Assembly: GCA_020638695.1 (NCBI GenBank)
Contig: JACKIB010000016.1
Location: 51,218 to 115,217, forward strand
Direction of reading: 5' to 3'
DNA length: 64,000 nucleotides
Origin: Planctomycetota bacterium
Lineage (GTDB): Bacteria > Planctomycetota > UBA1135 > UBA2386
The notes beneath the pieces are model-generated. The model made no database searches. It worked only from the letters and a program-made list of their open reading frames with translations, and was not told the origin of the DNA. The position numbers and the translations under genes are program-made. Below, one piece after another: positions 16,937 through 26,047 of this stretch (positions are counted from its first letter, which is position 1; each line of letters starts with the position of its first letter).

Positions 16937-18190
16937 CTACGCCGAGCGCGAGACCTGGCGGCGCTCGGTGCGGCGCCCACCGGAGCGCCCGCCGCGGCCG
17001 CGTGGTGCTCCACCGCCGCCGCCGCCGGGCCGTCCACCGCGCCGCCCGGTGCGCGCCGCGGTCGCGGCGTCGGCATCGCGGGAGGCTTCGGCCGCATCCT
17101 CGTCGGTCTTGGCGCTCAGGTTCTTGCGGACTGCCTGGTAGACGCCGCGATCCGCCGAGGTCCACAGACTCACGGCGCGGCCGGAGCGACCGGCGCGGCC
17201 GGTGCGACCGACGCGATGCACGTAGTCCTCCACCGAGCGGGGCATGTCGTAGTTGACCACCACCGCGACGTCGTCGACGTCGATGCCGCGCGCCGCGACA
17301 TCGGTGGCGACCAGGAAGCGAATCCGCCCGCGGGTGAACGCCTGGAGGATCGTGTAGCGCGCTTCGGCCGACTTGTCACCGTGGATCGAATCCGCCGGCA
17401 GGCCGGCGCGGTGCAATTCGCGGCCGAGCCGCTGCGCACCGAGCTTGGTCTTGCAGAAGATCAACGCCTTGCCGTCGCTGCGGCGCAGCACGCGGATCAA
17501 CGCATCCGTCTTGTCGCGCGCGGTGACTTCCTCGAACTCGTGATCGATCGTCGCCGCAGCCTGCGACCGCCGCCCGACCTGCACCTTCGCGGCGCCGGGG
17601 ATGAACTCGGCGACCAACTTCGCCACGTCGGGCGGCATGGTCGCGGAGAACAGCAGCGTCTGACGCTCCGCCGGGCAACGCATCAGGATCTTGCGGATCT
17701 GCGGCATGAAGCCCATGTCCAGCATGCGATCCGCCTCGTCGAGCACGAGGTAGCGCATGTGTTCGAGCGACAAGTTGCCGCGCTCGAGGTGATCGATCAG
17801 GCGGCCCGGACAGGCCACGACGACGTCGCAGCCGCGGCGGATCGCCGCCTCCTGGATCGCCATGTCGATGCCGCCGAACGCGGTGCACACGGTGATGTCA
17901 GTGCGGCTGGCGTAGATCCGCAGATTCTCGGCCACCTGCACGCACAGCTCGCGGGTCGGCACCAGCACCAGCGCGTGCAGTTTGCCCGGCTCGTCGTCGA
18001 GCATGCGGTCGAGGATCGGCAGGCCGAACGCCGCCGTCTTGCCGGAACCGGTCTCGCCGCAGGAAACGATGTCACGTCCTTCGAGGACGATCGGGATGGA
18101 GGTCGTCTGGATCTCGGAAGGCCGCTCATAGCCGGCCTTGCGGACTCCATCCAGGATGGGCTTGCGCAGCCCGAGGGATGAAAAGCTCAC
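16937..18190 (-). CDS. DEAD-box ATP-dependent RNA helicase (RhlE-like)
   Basis: 417 aa with all helicase motifs: FSSLGLRKPILDGVRKAGYE and PSEIQTTSIPIVLEGRD (Q motif), SCGETGSGKTAAFGLPI (I), LVPTRELCVQV (Ia), FGGID, ACPGRLIDHL (Ib), VLDEADRMLDMGF (II, DEAD), LLFSATMP (III), ALIFCKTKLGAQRL (IV), FLVATDVAARGIDV (V) and YVHRVGRTGRAGR (VI). The last ~50 residues are a Gly/Arg-rich disordered RNA-binding tail, as in RhlE and cold-shock helicases. A likely role is RNA remodelling in ribosome assembly or decay. It is followed by the YugP gene on the same strand after 177 non-coding bases. Confidence 0.93.
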   Translation of the reverse strand: MSFSSLGLRKPILDGVRKAGYERPSEIQTTSIPIVLEGRDIVSCGETGSGKTAAFGLPILDRMLDDEPGKLHALVLVPTRELCVQVAENLRIYASRTDITVCTAFGGIDMAIQEAAIRRGCDVVVACPGRLIDHLERGNLSLEHMRYLVLDEADRMLDMGFMPQIRKILMRCPAERQTLLFSATMPPDVAKLVAEFIPGAAKVQVGRRSQAAATIDHEFEEVTARDKTDALIRVLRRSDGKALIFCKTKLGAQRLGRELHRAGLPADSIHGDKSAEARYTILQAFTRGRIRFLVATDVAARGIDVDDVAVVVNYDMPRSVEDYVHRVGRTGRAGRSGRAVSLWTSADRGVYQAVRKNLSAKTDEDAAEASRDADAATAARTGRRGGRPGGGGGGAPRGRGGRSGGRRTERRQVSRSA

Positions 18191-18907
18191 GGGGTTCTCT
18201 GGATTCTGGGGGAGCGGCGCGCGGAGCGCGGCTCGGTGTCAGGGCGCTGCGCTGTTCGCGCCGGGCGCCAAGGGCGGCGGGTCGCCGCGGGGGGAAGAGG
18301 AACCTGCCGAGAATGCCATCGGCCGTTGCCCCGGGTTTTTTCAGTACCGGTTCGCAACGAAGAAGAATGCGGCAGTGGGTTCCGGACTCGCAGATGCAGG
18401 TGGAGTGGTGTTCTCGTGTCGAATCGATTGGCTCGAGAGCGCATCGCGCCTCGGCTCGGAGCGCCGGCGTCCCGGGTCCCTCCTCGGAATCCGCCGCACC
18501 TCGCACGAGGCGCCAAGGCGGCTTCTGCCGGAACTATAGTCCGCCCGGCCGCCCGAGGGAACCCGCGGGGGCGAGTACCCGCAGATCTTCATCGCGGGAC
18601 GACCCCGACACGGCCTCCACTCGGGGCTGGGCGCACCCCCGCCGAGGAACGGGATCCGAGGCCAGAGGCGGCGAAGCCGGGGCATTCGAGTCGAGTTTCG
18701 GTCGAGACGAGCAGCCCCCCCTCCCGCGAGAGCAGACGCGAGGCCAAACGGGGAACGACCTGGCGTGAGCGAGGCCACGCGAAGGTGGCGCGAGTTGACG
18801 TGGAGTGTCGAGGTCTCCGACGAGCAGAGAGCCGAAACCGCGAGATGCGGGCATTGAAGGGCGCCGGGCGCAAGCCGTCGCGCCCTCGATCCGCGCCTTC
18901 TAGATGG
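18191..18907. other. Non-coding stretch between the helicase gene and the IS element
   Basis: 717 bases, both strands open in several frames because of GC bias, but no frame looks like a protein and no RNA gene is recognised. It must contain the helicase promoter. It may be decayed sequence next to the IS insertion. Confidence 0.4.
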
Positions 18908-18972
18908 TGTAGAGAGGCCCCCCCAACCCAGCGGTTACGCTGGTTCTTGTAATTAGCCCTGGGAGGGGCCTC

Positions 18973-19941
18973 ATGGACAAGTATCGCACCGTCGTCATCG
19001 CGGACCACCACAAGTCCGTGTTCGTTTGTCGAACCGTGGACACGCAAACCGGAGAGACCGAATTGAGAACACTCAACGCGACCCGCGAGGAGCTGCAAGC
19101 GCTGTTCACGGAGCTACCGCGACCCGCGGTGCTTTTCGTCGAGGCGTGTCGCTCCTGGGAGTGGGTCAGCGACTTGTGCGAGGACCAGGTCATGGACATG
19201 CGATTGGTGGACGCCGCGAAGATGCCGGAGATCTGGCGCTCGAACAAGAAGACCGATCGCCAGGACGTCGAGGCGATGCTGGAGCGGTGGCTGGTGACTG
19301 GACAGCTCCCGGAGTCATACCGTGCGACCCGCGCGCTCAGCGCGAGCTCCGGGGACTGACGCGTCGCTTGGAAGAGATCCGCAAACACCGGAGGGTGACA
19401 CTCAACCGAATCCACGCCTTGATCGACGCTCACGGATGCCCGCGAAGAAGGAGAACTTCGTCGACGAAACTTGGAAGGCGTCCGCCCAGAGGCTTTTGCC
19501 ACCGGATGTCTGGATCGTCCTCGACACGCTTCTCGACGAACTCGGGATCCTCATCAAGCAGCAACAGACCCTTGAGCAGCGAGTCGAGGAACTGATGACG
19601 GATCACGACGACGCGAAGCGGCTACAGGCCATTCCTGGTGTGGGAAGATCATCGCCGCGACGATCCTTGCGGAGACAGCGGACATCGAACGATTCCCGAA
19701 CGCACGAGCGTTCGCAGCCTACACCGGTCTGGTGCCGCGTGTGCGCTCCTCGGCCGGCAAAGCCAAGCTCGGCAACATCACACGCAGCGGCCCACCTGGG
19801 CTTCGTTGGGCGCTCGGTCACGCGATCTTCGCGAGCATCCGCTCCAAGCACCCCAGCGCTGCGACCGAGTTCTACCGACTGAAGGCGAAGCGAGGCAAAC
19901 CCAAGAAGCTCGCAATGACGCAGCAGCAGCCCACAAGCTAG
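18973..19941 (+). pseudogene. IS110-family transposase (DEDD recombinase), three frameshifts
   Basis: Read across frames the product is a typical ~325-aa IS110/IS1111 recombinase. The N-terminal RuvC-like DEDD domain is seen in VVIADHHKSVFV, FVEACRSWEW and NKKTDRQDVEAM. A middle helical region has QRELRGLTRRLEEIRKHR, WIVLDTLLDELG and LEQRVEELM. The C-terminal Tnp domain has LQAIPGVG, IIAATILAETADIERF, AYTGLVPRVRSSAGK and RWALGHAIF. Frame changes occur near 19335, 19430 and 19640. The first frame ends early with a stop at 19357-19359. All key blocks survive, so decay is recent or the indels are sequencing errors. Confidence 0.85.
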
Positions 19942-20436
19942 CCCGCATCGTTTTCGTGATGTTGTCTCGCAGCGAAGCGTTCCGTCCACCGCGGACGCGG
20001 CAACCGGTCTCCGCGAAAGTCGCGTGATCAAACCGATGGGTTCCGTTCATCCGTTTTTGATGGTGAGGAAGACTCGAGAGCATTCGGGCCGCGAAGGCTG
20101 CGATCCCGTTCCAGGCTGGGCTACCTGGCTGTCCGCATGCGGATGGCTGGGACAGGCCGCGCCACTAGCTTGGGACGCAGCCTTCCGGACCATCCATCAT
20201 GAGCCGCGCGGCACCGCCGCGGAACCAGTGGCGAAACCCCATTGGTCAGAGCTCGCACCAGAAGCTTGGCGTGGCCTTTCTTGCCACTCCGAAGGCCTGA
20301 ACTGCTCGATCCACTCCGGGAGTAGCGCCCACGACAAACCGCATCCAACACTTCATGTCATCCAGGCAATCCCTCGCACTCGACGCCCGGGACAGCAACC
20401 TCTGCATCCGGATCGAGGGGCAGAAACCGCAGCCCT

Positions 20437-20501
20437 GTTGCCCCGTCACCTTCAGCGTCGGCCTACACGGGCGCGACCGACGCTGAAGGTGACGGGGCAA
20501 C
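20437..20501. other. Perfect 25-bp stem hairpin in the IS right end
   Basis: GTTGCCCCGTCACCTTCAGC plus GTCGG (20437-20461) is exactly complementary to 20477-20501, with a 15-base loop. It lies in the long 3' non-coding end of the IS110-type element. It could be part of a bridge RNA, a terminator protecting the element, or a separate small palindromic repeat. There is no T-tract after it. Confidence 0.7.
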
Positions 20502-20583
20502 TGGGGCTGGCCGGGAGACCACCACGTACGCTCAGACTGTTTTTCTTGCGCAGCCAGTTGACTGGAGGGGCCTCTCTACAGAA

Positions 20584-20759
20584 GCCCGGACTATTCATGA
20601 CCGAGCTGCTGCGATCGCGCAAGTTCGCTGCTGGCTTCGTCGAACGTCAGAACCTGTTCCTCGACGGGGAGGAACCCCGCCTCCGGGCAGAACCTGCCGT
20701 TCTCCTTGCCAGCAACAACCTTGCACGATCTCGCGACGCTGCTCATGAATAGTCCGGGC
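20584..20759. repeat. Repeat B, complete copy (176 bp)
   Basis: Terminal inverted repeats GCCCGGACTATTCATGA (left) and TCATGAATAGTCCGGGC (right). The internal sequence is shared with copies at 15531, 28326 (degenerate), 52760 (interrupted) and 54417 (end only). It starts 4 bases after the IS110-type element and touches repeat C on its right. No coding capacity is apparent. Confidence 0.8.
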
Positions 20760-20925
20760 AGGAGTCTGCGCCACAGAAGGGTGACTCAGGAGGTTCGTGG
20801 ATTTCGGCGCAGGTCGCCGCCCGAAAACACAGCCGAATTGGTGGATTCGGCGAGGATTTCGGGGGGTGACAGGTGCTGGAAGGTGCGGATCTCATGGGTT
20901 GTCATTCTGTGGCGCAGACTCCTAG
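20759..20925. repeat. Repeat C, complete copy (167 bp)
   Basis: Terminal inverted repeats CAGGAGTCTGCGCCACAGAA (20759-20778, then GGGTGAC) and TTCTGTGGCGCAGACTCC (20905-20922, then TAG). It ends in CTAG on the right. A truncated copy lies at 15659-15751. The next 130 bases up to 21056 show no gene. Confidence 0.75.
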
Positions 20926-21056
20926 CACCCGGTGGCCTGGGCGGCGGCATCGCCTCGCTCGGTCGCGTGGTCCGACAAATCGCGCCCTCGCAGCCCGTCG
21001 CGAGCGAATCCCGGCACCTCCCGAGCCACGGGGCCGAAGCCCAGTGGATCGCCGGG

Positions 21057-22703
21057 TCAGCGCCCCCAGCGACTGCGGCCGGCGGCCGGGTCCGGCTTCT
21101 TCGCCGACTTTCCGCCCGGTTTGCTGGCGGCGGCCTTCTTCGGATCGACAGCCGGCTTCGCGGCGGGAGCCGCGGGACCCTTCTTCGCGGGCACGGGCTT
21201 GGCGACCGGTGGCGGAGCCTCCTCTTCCTCCTCCACCGCCTCACCGACATCGTCCAGGACCGGCAGCAGGGCGCGCACCGCCGGCGCCCCCAAGGCCGGG
21301 GCACCCATCGCCCGGGCCTTGCTCAACGCGGCTCGCAGCGCCGCCGCGCGGTCCGTCGGCGCCGGCTTCGCCACCGGCTTCGGCGCGGCCTTCTTGCCCT
21401 TCTTCGACTTGGGGTTGGGGAGCGCCGGGAATCGCAGCACCGTGAACGGTTGATCGGGCTTCGCCCGAAGGTGCAGTTCCGGGTCCGGGTAGCGCAGCAC
21501 CATGACCGAGGTGGCGAACGTCCACGGATTGCAGACCGGTGCCTTGGCGTCCTCGCGCGACGACAAGGTGGCGCACAGGGCCTCGACGTCCACTGCCGGG
21601 ATCACGCCCTCGACCGGCGCCAAGCGGCGATCGAGCACCTTCAACCGCGGGCACTCGGGCAGCAGCGCGCGCGGCGGCTTGCCGGCCTTCTCGGCACGAC
21701 CGAGCAGTTCGTCGGTCCAGTCGTCGCTGCCGAGCGGCAGGTTGGTGTGCCAGGTCCGGCTCAGGCCTGGACCGTTCGACACCCGAGTGACGCGCCGCGC
21801 CGAGCACTCGAATGTGTGCACGACGTCCGGACCGCCCAGGGTGTAGCTCTGGCCCGATGCATGGTGCACGCGGAACAGGAACTGGCGCGCGTCCCACCAG
21901 TCCTTCTCCGCCAGGATCCCGCGCACCACGAAGGCAACCGGGAGGCCATCCGGGCGGGACCGCAACTGCAACAGTGTGTTGACGCCGACCCCGAATCCCG
22001 CGCTGCTCAAGCCTAGCGCACCAACCAGTCCGGGCACCGTCAGCACGTGCGCCTGCACGCGCTTCTTCTCGTCGACCAACCGCAGAATGAGTCGGGTGCC
22101 GTGGTACAGCGGCGGCAGGTCGAGGTTCTGGCCGAGCAACGCCGGCGAGCTTCCGTGGCGATCCACCCCGACGACTGTGCACTTGTGCGCCACCGCGGCG
22201 ATCGCATCGCCCTGCGCCCAGATCTCGTCGACCAGCTGGAACGCGTACACGCTCGCGAAGTCGACGCCGCTTCCCTTGGCGATCCCACGCACCTCGTCGA
22301 GCAGACCCGGCGTCCAGTCCTTGATCGCTCGTTCGAACGACGTTCGCTCGCGGAACCGGGTGATGAACTCCGCGGGCTCGAGCTTGAAGCGGGTTCGCAA
22401 GTCTTCCTGCCACTTGGCGACGGTGGCCCGGATCTCCTCGCGGAATTCCCGGCCGTGGATCTCGCCGCGTTCGAACGGGTTGCCACGCAGCTCCAGCAGC
22501 CGCAGACCCGGGGCGAGCTCGACCACGCGGGGCTTCGTCGGCGTGGCGGGCTTGCCCTGGTTGGCCGCCTTGACCGGGGCGGGCAAGGCCACGGTGCGGG
22601 GCACCGGGAACGGCACCGGCACCGGCAACTCGATGCGCTGGGGTGGCTGCTGCGCAGCGAGTACGGCGGACAGCCAGAAGACACAGGTCGGGCGGGCCAG
22701 CAT
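21057..22703 (-). CDS. Secreted C45-family (penicillin acyltransferase-like) Ntn-hydrolase
   Basis: 548 aa from the ATG at 22703, which opens a signal peptide (MLARPTCVFWLSAVLAAQQP). A Pro-rich linker follows, then the catalytic domain: GLRLLELRGNPFERGEIHGREF, a helical region, and HKCTVVGV in which the Cys would become the N-terminal nucleophile after self-cleavage. Next come LLGQNLDLPPLYHGTRLIL, VPGLVGALGLSSAGFGVGVN and SNGPGLSRTWHTNLPLGSDD. This matches the acyl-CoA:6-aminopenicillanate acyltransferase (C45) fold, whose bacterial members hydrolyse or transfer acyl amides. The substrate is unknown. The last ~120 residues are an Ala/Pro/Lys-rich low-complexity tail, unusual for the family, perhaps for wall or matrix binding. 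Confidence 0.75.
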   Translation of the reverse strand: MLARPTCVFWLSAVLAAQQPPQRIELPVPVPFPVPRTVALPAPVKAANQGKPATPTKPRVVELAPGLRLLELRGNPFERGEIHGREFREEIRATVAKWQEDLRTRFKLEPAEFITRFRERTSFERAIKDWTPGLLDEVRGIAKGSGVDFASVYAFQLVDEIWAQGDAIAAVAHKCTVVGVDRHGSSPALLGQNLDLPPLYHGTRLILRLVDEKKRVQAHVLTVPGLVGALGLSSAGFGVGVNTLLQLRSRPDGLPVAFVVRGILAEKDWWDARQFLFRVHHASGQSYTLGGPDVVHTFECSARRVTRVSNGPGLSRTWHTNLPLGSDDWTDELLGRAEKAGKPPRALLPECPRLKVLDRRLAPVEGVIPAVDVEALCATLSSREDAKAPVCNPWTFATSVMVLRYPDPELHLRAKPDQPFTVLRFPALPNPKSKKGKKAAPKPVAKPAPTDRAAALRAALSKARAMGAPALGAPAVRALLPVLDDVGEAVEEEEEAPPPVAKPVPAKKGPAAPAAKPAVDPKKAAASKPGGKSAKKPDPAAGRSRWGR

Positions 22704-22788
22704 GGCGTCATGGGAACCGCTCGTGCGGGCTTTGGGAAGACCCGGAAGCCGCTTTGCGGGCACGCGCCGGCCGCGCTATCACTGCACC

Positions 22789-23949
22789 GTGTCCCCGCCG
22801 CGCCGCCCCGCACGCCCAGTAGCTTCCCGAGTACCCCACCACCTGCGCCCAGCGACCGCACGGGTCGACGACGCGGTACCGCTCGACATGCCGCCGCGCG
22901 ACATCACGCGACGGTTCCGCACCCTGCTCGACAGTGGCGCGGTGCTACGCCCCGCGGGCACCGCGCGCCACGACCCGGACGTACTGCTGCGCGGCCACTA
23001 CCTGCCTCGCTACGCGGTCGAGTTGTTCGACGCGACGTACTACCTGAGCGGACTGCTGTACGACGACGGCTTGCAGTTCTTCGTCGGTCACGTGGTCCTG
23101 GGCGAGCGTCGAACTCGGCCGGTCCGGTCGGTGTACCCGCGGCTGTTCTACAAGGACTCCTCCTTGATGTGGCGCGTGGCGACCCACTTCGTGCACGACA
23201 GCGAGGAGTACTGGATCGGCAAGGGCGACGTGCGATGGGAGCGAGTCGGTGACGACGAGCTGCTGTGCAGCATCGAGGCCACGGCCAACCTGCCGCTGGA
23301 AGTCCAGGTCGCGTTCGACGAGGTCAGCCGCCGCCAACCGCGCCGGCGGGACGATCACGCGGTGGCACGCATGGTGCGCGAGGCGCCGTCCGGTCGCGTC
23401 GCGCCGTACGCCGACTTCGTCCGGCCACGAGTTGCCGCGGCAGCGCGTCTGCGCATCCACGGTGGCGCGCCGATCGCCCGGTTCACCCGCCGCGGCGACC
23501 CCGCGTCGCTGCGCTTCGCCAAGGGTTTCGAGCCAGACTTCGCCGCCGGGCCGGTGAGCCAGTCGACGATCCACAGCAAGTTCTTCCACGGCACGCTGCA
23601 CAAGGTGCGAATGCTGTCGGTCAATCAGCAGGTTCAGTACCTGTTCTTTGCCGCGCCGAGTCACACCTGGGTGAGCCCACCGCAGGCATTGACCACCGAG
23701 CTCTCCACCTACGGCGTGCGCACGACCGACGTCGAAGCGGACGAGGATCTGTTCCTGCCGGGTTACGAGTACCACGAACCCGATCCCGACGGCGGCGAGC
23801 CCAGCCACTCGCAGATTCCCGCCGGCTACGCCGGCGCGGCCCACCCCGACGACCCGAGCCGCGCCGACGCCTCCCGGTGGCTCGACGCGCTGCCGGTGAT
23901 CCGCGAGTTCCAGCGCCGGGTGCTCCGACGCAAACCCGCGGCGCGCTGA
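22789..23949 (+). CDS. Conserved hypothetical protein
   Basis: 386 aa if it starts at the GTG at 22789; an ATG at 22888 (MPPRDITRRFRTLLDSGAVL) would give 353 aa and is a reasonable alternative. No signal peptide or membrane segment. The most protein-like blocks are YLPRYAVELFDATYYLSGLLYDDG, QFFVGHVVLGER, YPRLFYKDSSLMWRVATHFV, HDSEEYWIGKGDVRWE, DELLCSIEATANLPLEVQVAFDEVSR and SKFFHGTLHKVRMLSVNQQVQYLFFAAP, ending with a basic tail. I do not recognise the family. It is divergent from the C45 hydrolase, with their starts 85 bases apart, so the two share a control region. Confidence 0.7.
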   Translation: MSPPRRPARPVASRVPHHLRPATARVDDAVPLDMPPRDITRRFRTLLDSGAVLRPAGTARHDPDVLLRGHYLPRYAVELFDATYYLSGLLYDDGLQFFVGHVVLGERRTRPVRSVYPRLFYKDSSLMWRVATHFVHDSEEYWIGKGDVRWERVGDDELLCSIEATANLPLEVQVAFDEVSRRQPRRRDDHAVARMVREAPSGRVAPYADFVRPRVAAAARLRIHGGAPIARFTRRGDPASLRFAKGFEPDFAAGPVSQSTIHSKFFHGTLHKVRMLSVNQQVQYLFFAAPSHTWVSPPQALTTELSTYGVRTTDVEADEDLFLPGYEYHEPDPDGGEPSHSQIPAGYAGAAHPDDPSRADASRWLDALPVIREFQRRVLRRKPAAR

Positions 23950-24126
23950 TCTACCAACCGTCACGGTTACGGTCGCGGTGCCACCGTCGGTTCGCCCGCG
24001 AACGTCACGGGTTGATCCTCACGGACGCGGCAAGGCGCCCGGGTCGTGCACGACACACTTCGGGCGCCGGTGGCCGCGTTCCGGCTCGCCCGTAAGATGC
24101 ACCCGGCACTACGCCACGAGATCCGA

Positions 24127-26010
24127 ATGTCGAAACACCTCCTCCCATCCCTCCTCGTACTCACCACCACCGCCCTCTCGACGCTTGCCCCCGCCCAAGA
24201 TTGGGGGAAGACCCACAACCCGGCAGACCTGCAAGCGTTCGCCGCCAAGCAGTTTTCCGGGCGCGCGCTGGCACCGGTCAGCGCGGTCTACCGCGAGGCA
24301 CGCAATCAAGGGTGGCTGCGCTCGCCGACCGAGCGCAAGTTGATCAAGCAGCAGCTTCGCAAGCTCGCCAAGAGCAACGGGAGCCGCGGCCACGCACTGC
24401 GCCTGCAACCGCAGATCGCGCCCGCCCCGACGGCCGGCGCGCCCGTCGCTCTCGCCGGCGCGGAAGCTGAGTACAACGACTCCGAGGGTTTCGCCAACGA
24501 CCTCGGCACCATCGCGGCCCCGGCCACCGCGACCGGCACCCTGTCGAGTTCGGCGGACACCGACACGTTCCGCTTCACGCTGATCCTCGATGCGGTCGTG
24601 ACGTTCTCGCTGAGTGCGAGTGGTGGATCGCCGAGCCTGCAGGTCACCAATGCCAACGGTGACGAGAATTGGGGCTACCACCTGTACGGCACCAGCGCGG
24701 TGCTGCACCTCCCGGCCGGCACCTACCACGCGCAGGTCGGCGGAACCGGATCGACGACGACCTACACGCTCGGCATCACGCCCCAGTTGCAGCCGATTCC
24801 GACCCTGGGCCTCGGCAACTCGACCCAGATCAACGTCGGCGGCAATCCGGGGGTAGTGAAGCTGGTCCTGCCGACCGATGGCCGACTCAACCTGCAGCTG
24901 ACCACCGCCAACTCCCTCGACACGTTCCTCCTGTTGCAGAACTCGCAGTGGGGCTACGTGTACGAAGTGGACGACACCAGCACGACCTCGAGCGGCGAGG
25001 CCGGGCTCGACGCGCAACTACCCGCGGGCACCTACTACGCCTACGTGTTCGCCCTGTCCGGGACCTCGACCACCACGGTCAAGGCGACCTTCACCGCGCA
25101 AGCCACCCCGGTTCTGACCACCTCGGCGAACGGCAACCTGGTCGGGTCCCAGGAGACCTTCGACCTGTACCGCATCAACGTCACCAACACCGAAAAGGTG
25201 CAGGTCACGATCACCGGCACCGGGAGCCTGGCGCTGATCGACAGCTACGCGATCCTGTACGACGCGAACATGAAGCAGATCCTGGAGGCGGACGACCGCC
25301 TGGCGGACACCTACTCGGATCTGCGCGCCGTGTTGCCTCCGGGCACCTACTACGTCGCCTCGGACTCGCTGTGGGACTACGGCACCTACACGATCTCCCG
25401 CAGCACCGCGTCGGCTTCGACCGTCACGGCGCAGGCCGGCACCAACCCGGGCACGGTGGCGGGCGATGACACGGTCACCTACGCCTACAGCACCAAGACG
25501 CCGCAGTGGGTCGAGGTCAACCTGGTCGACGGCTCGGGCTTCGACGGCGAGGTCGGGATCGTCGATGCGAACACCGGTCGCTCGTTCGGCTGGGAGGACA
25601 TCGAGACGCTCGGCACCGGCGCCTGCACCTACGGGGTGATGCTCCCGGTCGGCGACTACTACTTCCAGGTTCGCGACTACGCCGGCAGCTCGGGCTCCTT
25701 CGACCTGCAGATCATCCCGACGCTGCAGCGGTGGGCCAACGACAACGTCATCGTGCGCGGCCACGAGGGCAACATCCTCTACTTCCTGATCTCGCTGAAG
25801 TCGGCGCCGCCGAGCAACCCGCTGCCGGGGCTGGTCTCGGGCAACCTGCTGCTCGACTTGACCTCCGCGTTCGTGATCCCGCTGGGCATGCCGAGCGGTG
25901 GAATCCTGGACCTGAAGGCGAGCCTGACGCCGAACTCGGGTCCGCTGCTGCAGGTGGTCGACATCGACGCAGCGACCCTGCTCGGGGTCTACTCGAACCT
26001 GCTCAAGTAG
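24127..26010 (+). CDS. Secreted protein with pre-peptidase C-terminal (PPC)-like beta domains
   Basis: 627 aa from the ATG at 24127, start of signal peptide MSKHLLPSLLVLTTTALSTL followed by APAQDWG. A helical N-terminal region (QFSGRALAPVSAVYREARNQGW, KLIKQQLRKLAK) precedes about four beta-sandwich units, each with a D-x-F/Y-x-F strand and a closing LPAGTYYA-like turn: SSSADTDTFRFTL...LPAGTYHAQV, RLNLQLTTANSLDTFLLL...LPAGTYYAYV, QETFDLYRINV...LPPGTYYVAS, and TYAYSTKTPQWVEV...LPVGDYYFQV. These resemble PPC domains found on secreted enzymes, but no catalytic domain is attached. Probably an exported binding or adhesion protein. Confidence 0.75.
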   Translation: MSKHLLPSLLVLTTTALSTLAPAQDWGKTHNPADLQAFAAKQFSGRALAPVSAVYREARNQGWLRSPTERKLIKQQLRKLAKSNGSRGHALRLQPQIAPAPTAGAPVALAGAEAEYNDSEGFANDLGTIAAPATATGTLSSSADTDTFRFTLILDAVVTFSLSASGGSPSLQVTNANGDENWGYHLYGTSAVLHLPAGTYHAQVGGTGSTTTYTLGITPQLQPIPTLGLGNSTQINVGGNPGVVKLVLPTDGRLNLQLTTANSLDTFLLLQNSQWGYVYEVDDTSTTSSGEAGLDAQLPAGTYYAYVFALSGTSTTTVKATFTAQATPVLTTSANGNLVGSQETFDLYRINVTNTEKVQVTITGTGSLALIDSYAILYDANMKQILEADDRLADTYSDLRAVLPPGTYYVASDSLWDYGTYTISRSTASASTVTAQAGTNPGTVAGDDTVTYAYSTKTPQWVEVNLVDGSGFDGEVGIVDANTGRSFGWEDIETLGTGACTYGVMLPVGDYYFQVRDYAGSSGSFDLQIIPTLQRWANDNVIVRGHEGNILYFLISLKSAPPSNPLPGLVSGNLLLDLTSAFVIPLGMPSGGILDLKASLTPNSGPLLQVVDIDAATLLGVYSNLLK

Positions 26011-26047
26011 CCGGCGGTCCGGGCGGTCGCCCCGAGCGATCGCCCGG

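Larger units (their letters stand above)
18908..20580 (+). mobile_element. Decayed IS110-family element, IS1111-like layout
   Basis: Perfect 14-base inverted repeats mark the ends: TGTAGAGAGGCCCC at 18908-18921 and GGGGCCTCTCTACA at 20567-20580. The left non-coding end is only 65 bases and contains a CCAGCG/CGCTGG hairpin (18928-18943). The right non-coding end is ~640 bases. Family knowledge: members of the IS1111 group have short terminal or subterminal repeats and carry the bridge RNA downstream of the recombinase, so a bridge RNA would be expected between 19942 and 20567. The recombinase gene is frameshifted three times, so the copy should be inactive on its own. Confidence 0.75.

Noticed and set aside
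18191..18907. Possible genes in the 717-base stretch before the IS element
   Set aside because: Open frames exist on both strands but are Arg/Ser/Pro-rich with no motif, signal or ribosome site.
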